In this document: in pieces, positions 51,900 to 62,933 of the stretch
Layout of the letters: each line of letters opens with the position of its first letter
Numbering within the stretch: the first letter of the stretch is position 1
From: Astrocystis sublimbata
Taxonomy: Eukaryota > Ascomycota > Sordariomycetes > Xylariales > Xylariaceae
Length of the DNA: 64,000 nucleotides
Reading direction: 5' to 3'
Assembly: GCA_022453515.1 (NCBI GenBank)
Contig: JAJNNY010000025.1
Coordinates: 310,001-374,000 of the forward strand
Notes under the pieces: model-generated
Database searches by the model: none
What the model was told of the DNA's origin: nothing
The model's input: only the letters and a program-made list of their open reading frames with translations
Program-made: the position numbers and the translations under genes

Positions 51900-53096
51900 A
51901 TGGCCGATACCATCGTACAGCAGCGGCCTGTGGCCAACATGCCCATGGGCACGCCCCCTGCGGACAAGCCAACCACAACGCCTGCTGATACTGCCCAGCT
52001 ACCCACAGTCGCCGGCGAGGTCACAGCAGAATGGCTGTCCTCCATCTTCGGCCTCCGGGTCGACTCGCTCGAGGTCACACAGGAACTGCCCGGCACGGCG
52101 ACCAAGCTCTGCGTGACCGCCAAGAACGACCAGGAGGAGAGGCAGCTGTGCATCAAGGGCGGTTTCAACCCTGCCCTCATCGAGCAGATGCCGTTCATCG
52201 TCATGATCTACCAGCGCGAGGTTGAGTTCTTCAACCGCATCGCGCCCATGCTCACACACATGAGCCTGCCGCAGGCGTACTGGGCGGGCCACTCCCCCAA
52301 GCAGGGCATCATCGTGATGGAGGATCTGGCGGCCCGCGGCTGCCAGTTCGGGAACCCCGTGGAGACATGGCCCGTCCACCGTGTGCGCGCAGGCGTCGAG
52401 CAGCTCGCGGCGTTGCACGCCAAGACCTGGGGCGTGCGCCCGGCTGACTATCCCTGGCTGACGTCCGACTACGACCACGCCCTGCTCACGCTGATGCAGA
52501 CCTACGAGGCCGTCGTCAACGGCCCCGACCGCCCACCCGTGCCCAACTACCTGCGCGACCAGGAGCGCGTCACCGCCGTGCTCAAGAAGCACTACCGCTC
52601 GCGCAACCCCAAGTTCCAGTGCCTTCTGCACGGCGACGCGCATCTGGGCAACACCTACCTCGAGGGCGATGCCCCGCGCTTCCTCGACTGGCAGATGATC
52701 CACATCGGCTCCGCCTTCCATGACCTGTCATACTTCATTGGCGGCGCACTGACCGTCGAGGACCGCCGCGCCCACGAGTGGGAGATCGTCGACCACTACC
52801 TCGCCACCCTCAAGAAGTGCGGCGTCCGCGACAACCTCAAGAGCACGGACGAGGATCTGCGGAACGAGTACCGCAAGTCCTTCCTCGCCGGCGTCGGCTG
52901 GATCATGTGCCCCTACACCATGCAGCCCAGGGACTGCGTCCATCCCATGGCCATGCGCTATGCCACCGCCCTCGACGACCACAAGGTCCTCATGCTCGTC
53001 GAGTCGCTGCCCGAGATGCGGCCGGCGAAGCCCGCTGCCAGGTCTACCACCAGCCTTTTAGGCCGCTTACTGAAGCTCATCAAGTCTACTGCATAG
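51900..53096 (+). CDS. CHK/ecdysteroid-kinase-like small-molecule phosphotransferase (APH fold)
   Basis: Predicted ATP-dependent kinase of a small hydroxylated or amino compound; the substrate is unknown. It is a single exon of 398 residues. The catalytic loop is HGDAHLGN (His244, Asp246, Asn251), followed by FLDWQ with the metal-binding Asp263, the pattern of aminoglycoside phosphotransferase and EcKL/CHK kinases. Upstream are LCIKGGF with a candidate nucleotide-binding Lys, YQREVEFFNRI, typical of the CHK group, and VMEDL of the hinge. The first 35 or so residues are Pro/Thr-rich and probably disordered. Third codon positions are strongly C/G biased, more than in the PKS-NRPS gene. The gene stands alone with about 6 kb and 5 kb of gene-free DNA on either side, so context gives no clue to its substrate. 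Confidence 0.87.
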   Translation: MADTIVQQRPVANMPMGTPPADKPTTTPADTAQLPTVAGEVTAEWLSSIFGLRVDSLEVTQELPGTATKLCVTAKNDQEERQLCIKGGFNPALIEQMPFIVMIYQREVEFFNRIAPMLTHMSLPQAYWAGHSPKQGIIVMEDLAARGCQFGNPVETWPVHRVRAGVEQLAALHAKTWGVRPADYPWLTSDYDHALLTLMQTYEAVVNGPDRPPVPNYLRDQERVTAVLKKHYRSRNPKFQCLLHGDAHLGNTYLEGDAPRFLDWQMIHIGSAFHDLSYFIGGALTVEDRRAHEWEIVDHYLATLKKCGVRDNLKSTDEDLRNEYRKSFLAGVGWIMCPYTMQPRDCVHPMAMRYATALDDHKVLMLVESLPEMRPAKPAARSTTSLLGRLLKLIKSTA

Positions 53097-56000
53097 ACAT
53101 TTCTTTGTAATGTTAGGGGGGGGTATGAAACCGGCGTCAACGGATATTTACTCGAGGGATTATTTTTTTTGGTTATTTTTTTTTTTACAAACGAGTCAGA
53201 TACCAGGACGATGGGCGGTTATGCAAACCGACCGACAGGTTGTATGAGTTAAAGCATAGCAAGCCATGCACGCGATGAATTGAATAAAATGACGTCTCTA
53301 ATATTTCTACATGAACCTGATTGCGCGTCATCCCTTCAGCGACACCATCTTCGAGCAACAAGAACAACTACGTAATACTAAATGATACTATTAGAGTACT
53401 ATGTATTATGTTTGGAACAATGCGATGGCAATTACCGTGGACGTCTCCGCCCCGAGGTGCTCGGACTCGAATTACGCGCGCGCTCGCCTTATGCTGCACA
53501 TATATGCCGTACTATACCTACCTACATAGGTACTTATGTATGTCGTGCATGAACCGCGCCGTTACCTCCAGGCTATAGAATTAAATCGCGCGCTAAGATT
53601 ACGATGCTCTTTGTCAGTATACTCGGTAGTAGAAACAAGACATCATGATATGTTCCGGACTATACATTACCTGAGAATAATATCATCGTCATATTTATTT
53701 GAGACCAAACTTGTATCTCAGACTCGAGAGTGGGGACTGGGTTTCGTAACCCTCAGTAATCATAATCAGGGGATGTTGAACCAACCCCCTAATCCGGCAT
53801 TCAGCTGGGGACAAGCCCACCTTGGAAGCCTCTCTCCTCTCTGTGCCTCTTTGCGCTCGCTGCCCTTGGTCGGGCTTTGAATGCTCGCACCTTGTGCTGC
53901 ACTGTGCACTGGGAAGGGGGGACCCCCGGGGGGAGGTCGGGGGTAGGCAAAATCCATGTATCGATCTTCCGCATGCATCCTAGTTCCCAGCTCCCAAGCT
54001 CCCAAGCTCCCAGCTCCCACCCGGCTCGCCAGGTACGTGGACAAATGAACGACCCTTGTGTCCTACGCTTCTAGTAAATTTCTCCATCCTCCATCGTCCA
54101 TCTGGGGGACTTTCGGGACTGGTGCGGTCCGCGACGACCCGCCGTCGGACCGACCCCTAACGCCGAAACAACACAGCCAGCCGTGGGTACCTACCTCAGG
54201 TACCTGGTGGGCGAAAGTACCGCTATATTATATCATGCTGTGATATACATGACCTACTTACTCGTGTATCTCCTCCATTCCTGATTAATTCGAAAAGCTA
54301 AGAGCTCAAGATATACCTCAAAGCGGGAAAGCAATAGTACACACTAGGTTTGCGACCATCGTCAACGACCCGCCATCTAGTGTGGATTTAGCGTTATACT
54401 TACTTACTAATTATGTACGAGTGGTAGGTAAAAGCTCAGATGCGGGAAAAGGAAAACGTTTTAGCGCGCTTCGTGTACTAAGCGTTCCGGTCCGCGCCAC
54501 GCGCTCAAGCCAGGCGCTGGCGCTGGCGCTGGCGTGTGCAGGCGATCGCTGGTGCGTGGGATACGCAGTAATGCACCTCGAAATGAGATGCGCCGTTACT
54601 AGCGTGTGGAGGCGTCGAGTAGGAGCAAGGAACGGCTGGGCTGGCAAATAGTTCACGGGTCCAGAACTGGTCTGCAGAAGCAAAGTAACGCGTCATTGGC
54701 TTTCCCGAGCTTTTTTTTTTTTTTTTGTAACGAAAGCCTTCCAGAACGAATGAAAGAGAAGAAGAGAGCTGAAAAAAGGAGAACGATTCGTATACGTGCC
54801 TTGAATGCCCATTTGGGAAATCAATTTGCTGCTGGGTGCGTACAAATAAATGGTGGCTGATTCTTCCAAATTGAGAGTAATGGAAATTAAAAGGCCGGAA
54901 AATGCAACGTAAAGTCTCCAGATACTCCGTAGGTAGGACTCGAGATAGGGGGCAGCATCTGCACACGCCAGCCACAAACTGCCCCTGCCTCCCAGGTATC
55001 TTTGTACTTATGATAAGTCTTCTGCGCCAACTCCGTGGCTGGTGGGAAAACGGTCTCGAACCCAGGCATGCCAAACTTGCGACAGGATGCCACCTCAATA
55101 TGACCCACTGCAATGACAATTCTTGTTGTAATTACGAGTAGAGAACTGGTTTGCTACATCTGTTGAGCAACTTCTTTTTATGTGCTTGTGATGCGACAAC
55201 TCGAGATTGGTGAGGGTATGGTACACTGGTTTGATCAGCAAGCATGCATATGTATTATAGTATAGTATAGTAAAGCCCAAGGGGGCGCGTGAGTGCTGTA
55301 TGCATCACCACGTCGAGGGTGAATGAGACCTTGCATGAGACTGACAGGTACTAGGTATTGCAAGATGCGGGGGGTGGCAGCTCGTTGAGCTGATCCATCA
55401 CCTGCACCACGGTCATACACGTGCAAGACATGCTGGAACGAACTGGAGGGTGAGTCCTTTGGCCGAGACAATTGTTCGAGTCCTCGTACACCTCAGTCGA
55501 GGCCGCATTAGCCGATTGGGTGTCGGTGTGAAAGCAGTGATAGATCATTTCTGACCAAATCTGGGGGGTTCTCGGCCAACTTTGTCTCACAAGATGAAAA
55601 TCTGCAAAAGTTCTGTGCTTGCCGGAGGATCGACCAACAACATGTACGATCTGGCAACCATCCAGCATTCGCTTTGTTCAGCTTGTCGCACTTGTCTGTC
55701 ATTGCGAGCCTCCAAAACAAAAACCACGAAACGTTGCTACACATGTGACCTGGCCGTCTTCATCTACCCACCAATGACAGCTCCCCTACGTATCATCGAC
55801 AGTTCTCTCTTCGTGTTCCCCCATTTCAAATCCTAGATATTGAATGCTTGAATTGAAGTCTGGAACTTAGCATACCCGAAAGTTCTTTGTTCTCCTGGCT
55901 TCTCCGCCCATCGAGCTACCCCAAGCTCTCCCCCCCCTCTTCCACGGTAATTACAATGTCAGCACAGTCAGATCCAGCATATAGGAAGTCAGCGCTTGCT

Positions 56001-58484
56001 GTATGCAGTAATATCATGGTCTTGCAAATTTAAGCAAATTGATAGTGATATCAAATTACGACTCTCCCAACTGTCAGCACGTAAGCACCTCGTTAATCAA
56101 GCCTACAGACAGTGTTCTCCAACAGTACCCGATTCGATCTCGTTGGACTTTTGATGTCGCAATCTGAACGATGACATGACGTGTGATGCTGCACCCCCTC
56201 ACCTTTGTACTTCGTGCCACATGCTGCGTACAGGTGTTTTGATCTTTTTTTTCTTCGGTGTAGGGGCAAGCGGTGACTACCTCTTTAGTCTAATTCTCAT
56301 ATACGGGAGCACTTTGTGCTATGTTCGATTGCCATCATGTGTTATCGTGATTGTGCCCATCGTACTTTATCAGTCGGTCCGATAAATGTTCTACTGGATC
56401 GCTGGACCTTCGGCTGGCTCATCTATGGCAAACGTATTTGGTAATTCAGCAATCAACAGGCGTAGTCCGTCCGAGAAACTGTGGCTTGTCTGTCCCAAGA
56501 TACTAACTCCTGTGACAGAGTAATTACTTACCAACCCGAAACTCAATCAAGGTAGTCTTATAAAGTGACTGAATTCCCCTATCATTGTAGGAAAGGCTAT
56601 ATACCTGGGTATTTACGCATAAGTACAGGACAGGTCAACAGCACCTAGTTTCTGAGACCAGCAAGCCGATTTAGTAGACAGGCTATAAAATCTCTCGGTT
56701 GTTTTCTTGATACGCATTTCTATCAAAATTCCAGAGGTCTATCCTTCAATCCACTGAGGAGTGAAGGTTACATATATTGACATAGTCAATGATCCTCCTC
56801 AAAACTCAGAATCCTATGCTATGTACCAAAAAAACAATGTATAGAGGACAATCTACCGTGTTCGCTTTTCAATGTAGAGAAATAGTTAAATTTCCGCGAG
56901 GCTTTACACGGGGAATATGTACATCATTTCTCATGAATAGCCCGAATTGCGTTGATAGTCAATGTAGGAAACAAATAGATGACAGGCCTGCATCCGCGTA
57001 AACCTGAACCTCATATACACATCCGAATCACACCGGAAACTGTCCTCAGATAGGTGCAGGCGTATTAAGGAATGTATGGCCCCAGTTGCCAGGAAGATAA
57101 ATATTTGGCTTAAATACCCAAAGAATATCCTCGGAACTCTCGAAGTTCATGCCTCCCAGCCAAGTGGCGTAGTTCCATTTGCACACCTAGGTAGGTGGTT
57201 GGCGATTCCATCGACCGACGAGTTTCCAATTTAGATTCAAAGTGCAAGTCTTTCATATCCTAGCTATGACATCGGTGCTGTCCCTGAACAGCAGTCTATA
57301 AACGCCAGAAAAGCAACATCTCTGTGCTCAGCATGTCAGATAAAATCATTCAAATAGTCGTCAAAAGCATATTCTCGAATTCTATTGCATCACATCATTA
57401 CAACCAGTGAAACTAAAATCAACTATATCAGATAAACGAGACTCAAACCAAGGATTCTATAACAGATCACCAAAGGAATGAAAATAAGGGATTATAACAT
57501 GATGGGAAAGGAAAAGAACTGAATACTTTATACCCACCGAAGAACAAGTACTTGATTCACCGCTCCCGTACACTATTATATTTGACTTGACATGCATCTC
57601 GCCTGCCTACAAGCCACTAAGCAGCCTCTCAGCACTGTCACATGGAATCACAGAATGAGATACGCATATATATCATATTTAACAGCTGCCTATATGTCCT
57701 CATTTACTGAATTGATCAAGTGTTGACGCTTCTATCAATTCCATGTTCCATGTTGGTCTGCAGATATGCTTCATCATCACCTTACACGATACCCCGTACC
57801 CATCTTCCTGATTCAAAGAGTCGGTATAGCAGGTAAGCCACATCGAGTTGAGTGGGAATTAGTATATGTAAATTTGATGATATAATATCAAAGACATGAA
57901 CATAAAATGAGAGAATCATAAGGAATTGATTGGAGTTGGGGTAAAGTAGGTCGTCAACTTCACGGAACAGATAGATGAAATGAGCAAAACTGTAGGTGAG
58001 TTATGATATGTCTATAATCAAATTTATTTATTTACTCATTCGCGTCAGTCCAGCGCAGTTGTTCGTCGGTAAGAAGAACCAAGTGTAGGACACGGGATGA
58101 GATGATGAGAATTTCAAAAGCAGAAGACGAAAAGAAAAACAAAACAATACTTACTTACCCTCATGATGTTTCAAGCGCGTTGCAAGTGACATGGCGTGTC
58201 ACAGGTATTGGTATATCCAATTTGTTTGTTTGTTTGTTTTGTTTTATTTATTTACTTATTCATTTTCATCAAGTCATCAAATCATCGCTTCTCCACGATG
58301 GCAATACCGTCTACCTATTTAGCAACCTAGCTGGGGTATTCTGAAACACGCAACCTGAAGGCCTTCCTCTCACTTCCTAATACGTAACAATTTGGATATC
58401 GATATCGCTGCTCGCTCTCCTCCACTCCCTTATCCCCTCTTCATATGTTCAATCCTCCATCACACCACTCCTCTCTCGCAGCGT
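53097..58484. other. Gene-free 5.4 kb region, right part AT-rich
   Basis: No supported gene. The first part is mixed with TACCTAGGTA-type words (53515, 54185) and a poly-T tract near 54713. From about 55.9 to 58.3 kb the DNA is AT-rich with stops in all frames and short ORFs only, like the AT-rich tract near 20-24 kb; it may be decayed repeat DNA. The 3' region of the histidine phosphatase lies at the right edge. Confidence 0.55.
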
Positions 58485-60213
58485 CTAATAAACGCTCCCC
58501 TGCACACTCTTGTCCTCCTGCTCCGCCTTGTCCAGGTCCTCCACGAGCCCGTAACTATCATCATCACCATCGGAGCCCCGATCCGAATTACTCGGCGCAT
58601 CGCCAAGCCTATTAGCATGCGCGTGGCTACTCGCACTCGCGCCCGCACCAGCGCCATCCTTGGTCAACCCAGCCCCGCCAGACCGTTCCCCGGTCTTGAC
58701 CCTCGCGGCCTTGGTCGCCAGGCGCTCGCGCGCGTCGCTCTCCGACATGTTGTCCAGGTCCTCTTCACTAGCGTGGCCGGAGTACGTGCCGCCGAAGTCG
58801 CGCCCGACGTACAGGTACGGGTTCTTCCTAGGGGTCATGAGGCTCTTGTGCCGCAGGCGGTCCTCGATGGTGATAAAGGACGGCGTCCCGTCGGGCGACG
58901 AGACGAGCTCCTCGCGCGCTTTCGTCACGTCGATGGCCGGCGGGTACTGCACACCACGTGGGTCGTCGGAGTCCTCGTCGGAGCCGTTCAGTTGTCTCCG
59001 TCCGAGCGTGCGCCGCGCTGCGACGGTGCTGCCGTGGCCGTGGCCGTGCGTGTGCGTCGGGGCATGACTTGAGTAGCTGGAAGAAGATGCGCCGGCGCTG
59101 GCGCTCGCTTCGTCGTGCTGTCTCAGCTCCTGCAGATCGCGGCGCATCTTGAAGTGCTTCCCGTGGGTACAGCCCTCGGGACAGCCGCCCCATTTGCGCG
59201 GCGCGACGGGGGTCGATTCTAGTTTGGCGACGTCTTTTGTCGAGCCTGCGGTCTCGCCCTCCTTTTCTTCTTTCGCTTTGATGGCGGCGCGCTCGCGACG
59301 CAGCTCGGACCAGGTGCGCAGCTTGTTCTGCAGGATGTACTTGCCGCTGTCGCGCTTGATCTTCATGATGAGGAACTCGCAGTGATTGACGTTTCGCAGA
59401 TCTTCGAAGTACTCGACGGAGAAATGGTACCACTTCATGAGAAAGACCCGAGACATGAGTCCGTGGGTTACTTCCAAGATGTTTAAGTTAGCAGGATGAT
59501 TCTTTCGTGGCGGGAGAGTGGCTTGGTTGCGTCCATGTATCGTGGCTCGCCAGCCGATGAGAAAGAAAGAAAGAAAGAAAGAAGGAAAGAAAGAAGGAAA
59601 GAAAGAAGGAAAGAAAGAAGGAAAGAAAGAAGGAAAGAGCATACCAAGTACAAGCACGCTCGCAAAATCCTGCTCGCCGAACTGGCGCCACAAGCTCTCG
59701 TTGAAGCCCGAGACACGGTCGTAGGCATCGGCGGCGCTCTCGCCGTCGGGGATGCGGTAGAAGAAGTGGCCGTAGTCAGCACGCTCCTGCCACATGCGCT
59801 CCATCTCGTCGCTGCAGGGCTGGAAGTTGCCGAAGTCCTGCTCGCGCAGGCGCGGCTCCTCGTAGACCTTCATGGCCGAGCGCTTGAAGGGCGACGGGTC
59901 GGGGTCGTCCGAGGTCAGGGTCTCGAGGATGCCTTCGGTGGTCTCGCGGGTGCGGCGGTAGGGCGAGGTGTAGAACTGCAGGGTGTCGTCGGGGCGCAGC
60001 ATGTTGCGCAGGCGCAGGCCGGCCTCGCGAGCCTGGGCCCAGCCATCGGGGGTCAGCTTCACCCTGTGGTCGGGGATGGTCTGGTGGATATCTCTGTTCT
60101 CTGCGGGTGGTGTCAGAGTCTGTTCTGCTGGCAAAGGAAAGGAGTGCGTGCTACTCACTGTTGCCTTCGGACTGGCCATGTCGAATGATGATTATGAGCC
60201 TTGGACGCCCCAT
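58485..60213 (-). CDS. Histidine phosphatase superfamily (phosphoglycerate-mutase-like) protein
   Basis: Branch 1 histidine phosphatase; similar fungal proteins include yeast Det1, so a phosphatase role is likelier than glycolysis (inference). Minus-strand exons 60213-60159, 60100-59645 and 59470-58485; 498 residues. The first exon carries the catalytic motif IIIIRHGQSEGN with His12; an ORF opening at 60179 reads through intron 1 and omits it, so the true start is 60213. The second exon has TSPYRRTRET (substrate-pocket Arg residues), the acid region YEEPRLREQDFGNF, and IPDGES. Exon 3 begins with the second catalytic His173 in VTHGLMSR. After about residue 250 there is a long hydrophilic, Ser/Gly/Asp-rich tail, with a Cys-x-x-x-Cys-x-x-Gly-like patch (GGCPEGCTHGKHF) and a His/Gly-rich run. 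The 174-bp intron 2 contains a 12-bp repeat array. Confidence 0.9.
59561..59638. repeat. GAAAGAAAGAAG repeat inside intron 2 of the phosphatase gene
   Basis: Tetranucleotide GAAA units pass into a 12-bp unit close to GGAAAGAAAGAA repeated about five times. On the coding (minus) strand it is a long pyrimidine tract close to the 5' splice site. When read through, it gives the repeated Ser-Phe-Phe peptide seen if the intron is ignored. Confidence 0.9.
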
Positions 60214-61858
60214 GGTTAGGTACCTAAGGCTGTGGAGGAGAGGAAGGTCGGTCGACTTGTGATTGTGATGTGCGTGACGGTTGAGAAGACAAGAATTGTC
60301 TCTATGGACTAGGTTCGTAGAATTGGATGTTGATGTGGTGGGAGAGGAAGTGTATGGGGAAAGTGTCCAGCAAGGTCGACCGTGTACGGGATTCGTTTTT
60401 GTTAATTAATGCCTAATCTCCAGTACCAGGTTTGTAGGTCCGTGGCGAAGAAGCTGAGGCGATGCAGAGGCGATCGTCGGTGCTGTACAGCTACTTAGGC
60501 ACCATGTGAAACACAATCACAAACGGCGAGCTCCGGGCAAGCGGAAGGATGTGCACGCGGCGTTGGGCCAACAGCCAATGAGTGAGCGTGCGATGGCTCG
60601 AATGGGCAAGAGGGCGGTTTAGAGCGATGGATGTCGTAGCAGCCAAGCGTTGCGTTGCGTCGCGTTTTGTTGCGTGTTTTTTTTTAAAAAAAATTTTATG
60701 TCCTCGGATACTTAAGTAGTTACTTTAGGTACTCGACCCCTCCAAAATGCCAAAATGCCCTCGTCCGGCAACCGGGAGGGACCCTGGCACCCTGGACAAG
60801 TCCCGAGTCCCTGAATAAAATGCCCCTCAAGGCCGCGCCCAATGACAGCCGCTCCCGGTCGACAGAGATGCGGGCTAGGTGTGGCTAGGCCTTATATTCG
60901 CCCAACTGCTTATAAGACAGGCTCTGTGATTGGGTGGAGAAGCGCAAGACGCCGATCCCTCGCTTGATCTGTCGGGTCAGTTGGTACCCAAAAAGACCAC
61001 AGACCATATATATATATACCATGCACCTATCACAGCAATTGGACAATCAATCCATGGAGGGGGAAATAAATAATAATAAGAATAACAAGAAAATGGCACA
61101 CGTATGAATGATTCATCCTTTCTGATTACCATGCATAGTATCTAACCGAAAAGTGCCACGAGTGCTTGGTAAGCTGGCAGTGAGGCGGTAAGGTACGTAC
61201 TGGTGGGGTACCTCCTAGGTTCCTTAGGCACATGAGAACGGCGGGGGGGCGTTAGTTAGCACCTGGGCACGGTGCCGCGGCGGTAGCAATGTAGGATTGC
61301 TGACCCAAGCTGCCAAGGGTATCGCAGTCAGGCCTGGCCAGCGTTCGCGTCAAAGCAGCGTCAAAGCAACCTTACCTTTTGCTGAACTATCCTATCTCAG
61401 CTACCTCAGCTACCAACCAGCCTATGAGCCTACCTACCACCACCTTCACCTTAGCTCGTTTTCTTGCCGCCAGAGCTTTCCAAGGTTCCAACCCAACCGT
61501 GGAACGCGACAGACAGCCGACGAAAGCGACAGAGACAATTAGCAACTGCTTACTGATTGCCACCTACTCAGCTACTGGACATCATCGCCCGACGTCGTCT
61601 CTCCCATCATCCCATCACCGACTCCGGAGCGAAACAATTTGCGCCACACGAGGCTATCTCTTGTCACGCATCACACGATCGTTTCACCCCAACTTCGGCC
61701 CCCCAACCTAGCCCCTCATCGCCCTGTCTCGTGACCCTCGACCCCGTCTATACATACATTACATACATACCTACATACGCGCGGCGCAAAGCCCACGCGC
61801 GCCTCCCAAACACTCCACCAACCCAACCAACCAGCCAGCCAGCCAACAACCCACCACA
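60214..61858. promoter_or_regulatory. Divergent promoter region between the phosphatase and PRKRIP1-like genes
   Basis: About 1.6 kb separating two divergently transcribed genes. TAGGTACCTAAGG lies a few bases upstream of the phosphatase ATG. A short T/A tract occurs at 60678-60697, TATATATATA near 61010, and C-rich DNA with CATACATACATAC words just before 61859. No ORF here is supported. Confidence 0.6.
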
Positions 61859-62485
61859 ATGTCCGGCGAAGGCCCCGAAAGCATCCCCACCAGCGCCGAC
61901 CCGCGCTCCAAGCGGCCGACCAAGAAGCGCGCCCTGACCCCCGTCTCCGCCCAAGCCGCGTCCGTCACCACCCTCTTCGCGCGCCCGCTCGACCAAGAGA
62001 TCCGCATCCCCCCCGCCGCGTCGTCGTCGCAGTCCTCCGCGCCCCTGCGCCTGGCCCCCGAGATCGTCGCCAACGTCCAGGGCTCCTCCGCCGGCGCCGG
62101 CTCCGGCGAGTTCCACGTCTACAAGGCCAGCCGCCGCCGCGAGTACGAGCGCCTGCGCCGCATGGACGACGAGGTCCTCCGCGAGTCCGCCGACGCCGCC
62201 TTCCAGGCCGGCCAGGAGGAGAGGCTGCGCAAGGACGACGACAAGACGAGGCGGAACCGCGAGAAGAGGGAGAAGAAGCGGCGCGCCAGGGACCAGCGGG
62301 CCAAGAATCCTGGCGCGGGCGGTGCGCCGAACCCGAACGCTGCCGTCACAGTACACGGTGGGGTCCAACCCAGGATAACACGCAGGGAGAACGACAAGGA
62401 AGATGGCGAGAAGAATGACGCGGCCGCAGACGCAGCTGCTCAGCCTGTGGACGAACCAAAAGGCATTGTCATCGAGGACGACTGA
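61859..62485 (+). CDS. PRKRIP1/DUF1168 family protein (putative spliceosome-associated factor)
   Basis: Single-exon, 208-residue, highly charged nuclear protein. The diagnostic region begins at residue 84: EFHVYKASRRREYERL, then RRMDDEV, the conserved core of the DUF1168/PRKRIP1 family, whose human member is a long-helix component of the spliceosome. Residues about 118-155 are extremely Lys/Arg/Glu-rich (KRRARDQRAKNPG) and probably form an extended basic helix with nuclear localisation signals. The N-terminus contains KRPTKKRALTPVS, also usual in fungal homologs. The C-terminus is acidic and ends IVIEDD. Codon use is very GC-rich in third positions. An antisense ORF of 314 codons (61748-62692) is a shadow of this composition. 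Confidence 0.88.
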   Translation: MSGEGPESIPTSADPRSKRPTKKRALTPVSAQAASVTTLFARPLDQEIRIPPAASSSQSSAPLRLAPEIVANVQGSSAGAGSGEFHVYKASRRREYERLRRMDDEVLRESADAAFQAGQEERLRKDDDKTRRNREKREKKRRARDQRAKNPGAGGAPNPNAAVTVHGGVQPRITRRENDKEDGEKNDAAADAAAQPVDEPKGIVIEDD

Positions 62486-62933
62486 GCGCAAAACACGCAG
62501 AAAAGAAAAGACGAAGAAGAAAAAAAAAAGAATCACGAGCGGGCGGAAGAGGGTTCGCAAAGGCGAGGGCAAGGGACGGACGACGAAAAATGCTATGGCG
62601 GAAAGAGTACGCCAAGATACCCAGCAGTCGATCAAAATATCTGCGAGAAGGAGCCGGGGGGAGGAGTACATCACGGTGGAGGATGGCCTCATGTACAGTC
62701 ATATCTACTTAATCACACTACAGCTTCAGAGCCTATCTAATATGTACCATCATCATCATCATCACGTAGGTTTATTTGATTGCAGCCGAGGGCCGACAGA
62801 CCAGTCTAATTTGTCCCTATCTAAATCGAGATTTTTTGGGCGCCGGCTGTTGGTACAAAGGGTATGGTTTCTGTTGCTGGTGTCTTCCAACCCGTCCGTC
62901 ACATTGCGAATGCGCAGAGCTTCGAGAACCATT
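62486..62933. other. Convergent intergenic region between PRKRIP1-like gene and CCT3
   Basis: Holds the 3' ends of two converging genes. A (CAT)n microsatellite at 62748-62764 is the only clear structure. Confidence 0.6.
62748..62764. repeat. CAT trinucleotide microsatellite
   Basis: Five to six CAT units, in the 3' intergenic region. Confidence 0.85.

Noticed and set aside
51999..52721. 240-codon antisense ORF over the CHK-like kinase
   Set aside because: Shadow of a GC3-rich gene; no family-like motifs.
58485..60179. Single 564-codon reading frame for the phosphatase
   Set aside because: It includes an in-frame repeat-bearing intron and lacks the RHG catalytic motif; the three-exon model restores both catalytic histidines and family continuity.
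61748..62692. 314-codon antisense ORF over the PRKRIP1-like gene
   Set aside because: Long Gly/Leu/Arg-rich translation caused by the GC-rich codon use of the sense gene.
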